64,000 nt of DNA from Pisolithus tinctorius (Eukaryota; Basidiomycota; Agaricomycetes; Boletales; Pisolithaceae): the NCBI GenBank assembly GCA_024663395.1, contig JANFAH010000077.1, positions 1 through 64,000 on the forward strand, in the 5' to 3' direction. The number at the start of each line of letters is the position of its first letter. Positions within the stretch are counted from its first letter, which is position 1. The position numbers and the translations under genes were made by a program. Below are positions 60,676 to 64,000 of this stretch, piece after piece. A model generated the notes under the pieces. The model was not told the origin of the DNA. It saw nothing but the letters and a program-made list of their open reading frames with translations, and did not search any database.

Positions 60676-62306
60676 CTATGTGGGTCTCACAGTAGATGAC
60701 CGCTCACCAAGTTCAATTGGTGCTTCTTGCACGATCTGAGGTAAAGGAAACACATGTAAAATTAAAACAGTGTATGATTAGGTCGACGGCTACTTACGAG
60801 GTGTCCGGCAAAGGGGAAAACTACGTTGGAAGCATTGGCAGGTCGACGCCAAACCCTTGCTTTGATGCCTTCTGTAAGGAATCTGATAGCAGAACGGGAG
60901 ATCAAGATCAGTATTAGCGCTGCGTTGTAGCACGAAATGGATAGGACGACCTACCCACGCGACGGCAGGACCCATCGAAGAGTGATATTCTCGTCCAATT
61001 TTTCCAACAATTCCCAAACTTCGAAAGCGACTGGTGCATTAACATAACTCAGGGCCTCTTGAACAGAAGTCATTTTCAATCTAGCAGCGCCCGTGACATC
61101 TACGGTCAATCCGTGCTCAACGTATGTCTTTAAAACCCCTGGGTGCCAGGATGCGAAAAATGGTGATTGTTTGAATTGATGCAAGGCTTCTTCGCTGTAG
61201 TTGATCAATAAGAGCAACTATATCAGACCGACAGCGCTCACCGAGACGACCAAAAATTTCGCCTAGTAATAGCGTTAACGGCGAATCTGACGACTTCGTC
61301 GACGCTCCTATTAGTTTTGTCACCTGAAATGATGGGATCCACAAGTATGAGGGATGAGAACAACTTCGGGTAATTCAAAGCCGCCAGGGCTCTGCACCAC
61401 AAGAGGTGAGCAACGGGTTAAACTTCGCAGCCCATATACCTACGAGGAAGTACCACCATATGAGTGACCAACCACCACAAGCCTCCGACGGGGATAGCCA
61501 GCCTGTTTGCGCTTAGAACTCGTAGCTTGTGAAACACTCGCAAGGAAAGTAGGTAGCGACGCAGGGGTGGCCGCTTCTGGGAGGTAGTTTAACAGAAAGT
61601 TCGCGATGTCACGGGCATCATCCTGCCAGTCGACTGAAAAAACGTTAGGTGCAATAGATCTCACAGTGGGAACATCCTACAAATCCCGCTCAAATTATTC
61701 GCGTTCACAAGTGCCGAGTCGCCATGGTTGACAGCTTCCCAAGACCATACCTCATCCACGAGAAGGCCAGATGTCGAATCTAGAAGACTTTGTAGCATAG
61801 TCTCCCATATCTAAGACCTCGGTTACCAACATACAAGGAAAGTGGCTAGTTAAACTTACTTCCTTTGGGAACCCGGCTGCGGGAACGAGGAACAAAGTTA
61901 AACCAGTCCTCAAGGTATCACTTCTATGCGTCCGGACATAGCGGTTGACACAATTCCAAAGTGGTTTCTGGCTACGGTTACCGGTCAATTTCCCTTGTGC
62001 AAAACGCGTCTGCCTCTCGACAAGTTCCCTGACGATTGTTGTTACTTGCTTTTGCCTTTCCAAGGCTGACGTTGAACTGGTGTACGTTGGGATTTGGGGA
62101 ACGGGAAGATCTGGAACCAATCTAGGAAAGGCAGCAGGGATGAAATGAGTGCTGAGTGCGTAAGCCTCGTGAATGGGATCTTTTCTGGGAGGCGAGGGCA
62201 AAGAGGGATATTGCAATGGATGAGAATAGCATTGGATGGGCAGCGACGGCCGTGGATTAACCGGTGGGGATGGCGTGTTGGGTACACTGAATGTGTCGGT
62301 CCTCAT
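60676..62306 (-). CDS. alpha/beta-hydrolase fold protein (Lpx1-like)
   Basis: Seven exons (62306-61860, 61810-61681, 61633-61444, 61391-61242, 61194-60955, 60882-60798, 60735-60676) give 433 residues in frame. The start is the first ATG after a TATATAA-like sequence; an earlier ATG at 62348 is possible. The nucleophile elbow is VVVGHSYGG (Ser250), preceded by an oxyanion-type strand LTLFLVPAAGFPKE. Later come LILVDPIIS and the terminal FPFAGHLIVQEAP, whose His fits the catalytic triad. Between them are the lid-like part QSPFFASWHPGVLKTYVEHG and LDENITLRWVLP. This layout resembles fungal hydrolases annotated as peroxisomal Lpx1-like or toxin-biosynthesis-type proteins. The C-terminus RPT is not a standard peroxisomal signal, and the substrate cannot be read from the sequence. 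It lies next to the borealin pseudogene and between the direct repeats. Confidence 0.85.
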
Positions 62307-63254
62307 CCTGGACTGCCGATCAACGGAACAACATGTGAGATCTGGCATTATATAGGAGACCGCCCCATGATGTGCGTACTTGAGGTTATCGAGCAAAAGT
62401 CTGTTTTTGCCTCGAAACTAAAGCACTAGTCTAAAAGCGCTTAAGATTGGACCGTGACAGATGGTTGGCGAGTTTGAAGACTTCCCCGTTCATTATTTTG
62501 GAGATTCACTTAGGCGGTGATGCCAACCTTCACAGTGCCTTTCCAAGTTCGTCCGCCCGGCCCGAGAGATGTGCTAACATCGAGATTCAGCTCCTACACG
62601 TTGATAGGTAAGCCCATCCAAACGCCGAACTTTTCAAGCCGAATTTTACAAGACAAAGCGCACCAACATCACATAGCTTGCTCTTCCAAGTTACCAATAG
62701 AGGCCATATACTCAGCACTGCAGACGCTGGTCACTGGGACATTCATGGACCTATATGTTGTGGAGGATGAAAGCTTCTTTCCGGGCGGGTCAGTCCAATG
62801 ACAGAGCCTGCAGGGAGTTAATCCCGACGTGGTTAGCAATGCATGAAGCCGGCGATCTAGAACATCACAAGTCAAATCCACCTTGCTGGGCGCATCCCGT
62901 GACGACGGAATCGATGACTTACTTATCCCAGCGAACCAGAAGCGCCGCCTGTGTTCTCTTCGGTTCCACCATGAATGTTCACGCGATTATCAGCTTTTGC
63001 AAACATATTCTGTCACCTGAAAGACAAAAAATGACTACTCACCCAGCAATGCAGCGATACACGGTGGTTCTTTCTGCCAAGTGAAAACGACCCGTCTAGA
63101 GAATTTTAAAAATATGCTGCAAAATTCGCAGTGAATAACCACACTTATGCCCAGCATTTCCCCTCAATAGACTGGTGCCCGCTACTTGAGAAGCTGCAAT
63201 ACGGGCCCCGAAGGTGCCTAATGATGATTACGTAACAGTCGGTGCCATGTGCCA
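62307..63254. other. intergenic, no supported gene
   Basis: Promoter side of the hydrolase. A plus-strand open stretch (62,517-62,801) begins with an ATG but shows no recognisable motif. Confidence 0.4.
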
Positions 63255-63960
63255 CGGAGCTGGTACGCACTGTCTTTGCACCCGTGCTTGAATTGATGAG
63301 GCTTCCAGGCCCGACGATATTCTCCGCAAGTAGCAGATGTGGCTAAGATCTGTCCTGCCTCATTCGTCATTCCCATTCTGCAGACGGCCTACCAAGCATG
63401 GTGTAATGCTATAGGTGAGTTCAGGCAATTTTCCTAATAATCCTTTCTCGAAGATTTCAAGGGGAAGACGGTGATGGCATGTATGCATTCTGTAGGTAGA
63501 TCACATTCGAGGATTGCTCTCGAAGCATGTCCCATCGTTCGAGGGCGCGATGATTTCGACTTCAGGCGATTGATGCTATGCGGCTATGCAGAGGCAAAGT
63601 TCTGGAGGAATGGAATTGACATGAAGACAAAGCACCATCTCGAGAGAGCTGGGGAAGTAGGCATCATGCGAACGACGTTGGGTGCCTGGACTAACGTTGT
63701 CTAGGATAAGATAATCGACAAGGAAGGTATGGGCCTCTTCAATGACGGTGACTGGTTGCGTTAAGGCTTTTCCACATAAATAGTCTCTTTTGGCCTGCTC
63801 GTCCGGAGCACAGGTCTGGCTCCGAACTCCTTGATTCAGATCATTCAATCTGTGCAGAAGCATGAGAAGACCTAGAGTTGATTTTATTTCAGCCCTGTAC
63901 CGAAAGTTTTATTGAATGTGCATGGCCTTTAGTTTGCTGACGGATGAATGTCTAAACTAC
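63255..63960 (+). repeat. diverged direct repeat, right copy
   Basis: Partner of the repeat at 57,440-58,150. Together they flank the borealin pseudogene and the hydrolase at a spacing of about 5.8 kb. The copy runs to the end of the window and may continue. Confidence 0.65.
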
Positions 63961-64000
63961 CATGAAAAAAGACGGAAGAGTTGACCCAAATGGTTTGGGC

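Noticed and set aside
57440..63960. LTR retrotransposon with 700-bp LTRs
   Set aside because: The spacing would fit, but the DNA between the repeats holds a borealin copy and a hydrolase with introns, not gag-pol, and no TG...CA ends or primer-binding site were found.

Overview
The window is nuclear DNA of a filamentous basidiomycete, most likely an Agaricomycete. Genes are split by many short introns, mostly about 45-90 bp with GT-AG ends. There are no bacterial-style operons. The gene set (ATG1, cyclin C, Timeless/Tof1, a borealin-type protein, a HET-domain protein, a WD40 remnant) is fungal, and the HET and WD40 sequences have the form seen in mushroom-forming fungi. I could not place it to genus.

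Layout, left to right. 1.3-11.8 kb (+): a giant gene of about 22 exons coding for a PH-domain, proline-rich and coiled-coil protein of roughly 3,000 residues, with several points where the frame breaks. 12.2-13.1 kb (-): a conserved protein with a mitochondrial-type N-terminus, tail to tail with the giant gene. 13.2-15.4 kb: coding-like scraps that I could not assemble. 15.4-16.9 kb (+): cyclin C (Mediator kinase module). 18.4-20.2 kb: a stretch almost without CpG, probably a methylated and decayed repeat, followed by a WD40 fragment. 21.6-22.4 kb (+): a TMEM97/EXPERA membrane protein. 23.1-25.3 kb (-): a transaldolase-fold protein that lacks the Schiff-base lysine. 27.4-28.6 kb (-): a bZIP factor. 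28.6-33.9 kb: no convincing gene.

33.9-41.1 kb (-): three nuclear or housekeeping genes in a row, Tof1/Swi1 (fork protection), PBDC1, and a SANT/Myb protein of ZZZ3 type. The last shares a 188-bp divergent promoter with a serine/proline-rich coiled-coil gene (41.3-43.6 kb, +). ATG1 kinase (43.9-47.3 kb, +) and a borealin/Nbl1-type protein (48.0-49.5 kb, +) follow.

50.0-55.0 kb (-): one uninterrupted 5-kb reading frame coding for about 12 double TPR units joined to a C-terminal HET domain. This looks like an allorecognition or immune-type receptor, and its DNA repeats are partly homogenised. 55-64 kb is a repeat-rich region. It holds two diverged direct repeats (57.4 and 63.3 kb), a decayed second copy of the borealin gene with an internal inversion (59.0-60.5 kb), and an apparently intact alpha/beta-hydrolase (60.7-62.3 kb, -).

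Most genes are independent housekeeping functions (transcription, replication fork, chromosome passenger, autophagy). The candidates for something new are the TPR-HET protein, the transaldolase-like pseudoenzyme, the rearranged borealin copy and the CpG-void island. All coordinates and splice sites were read by eye. For most genes the exon phases were checked to sum to an intact reading frame.
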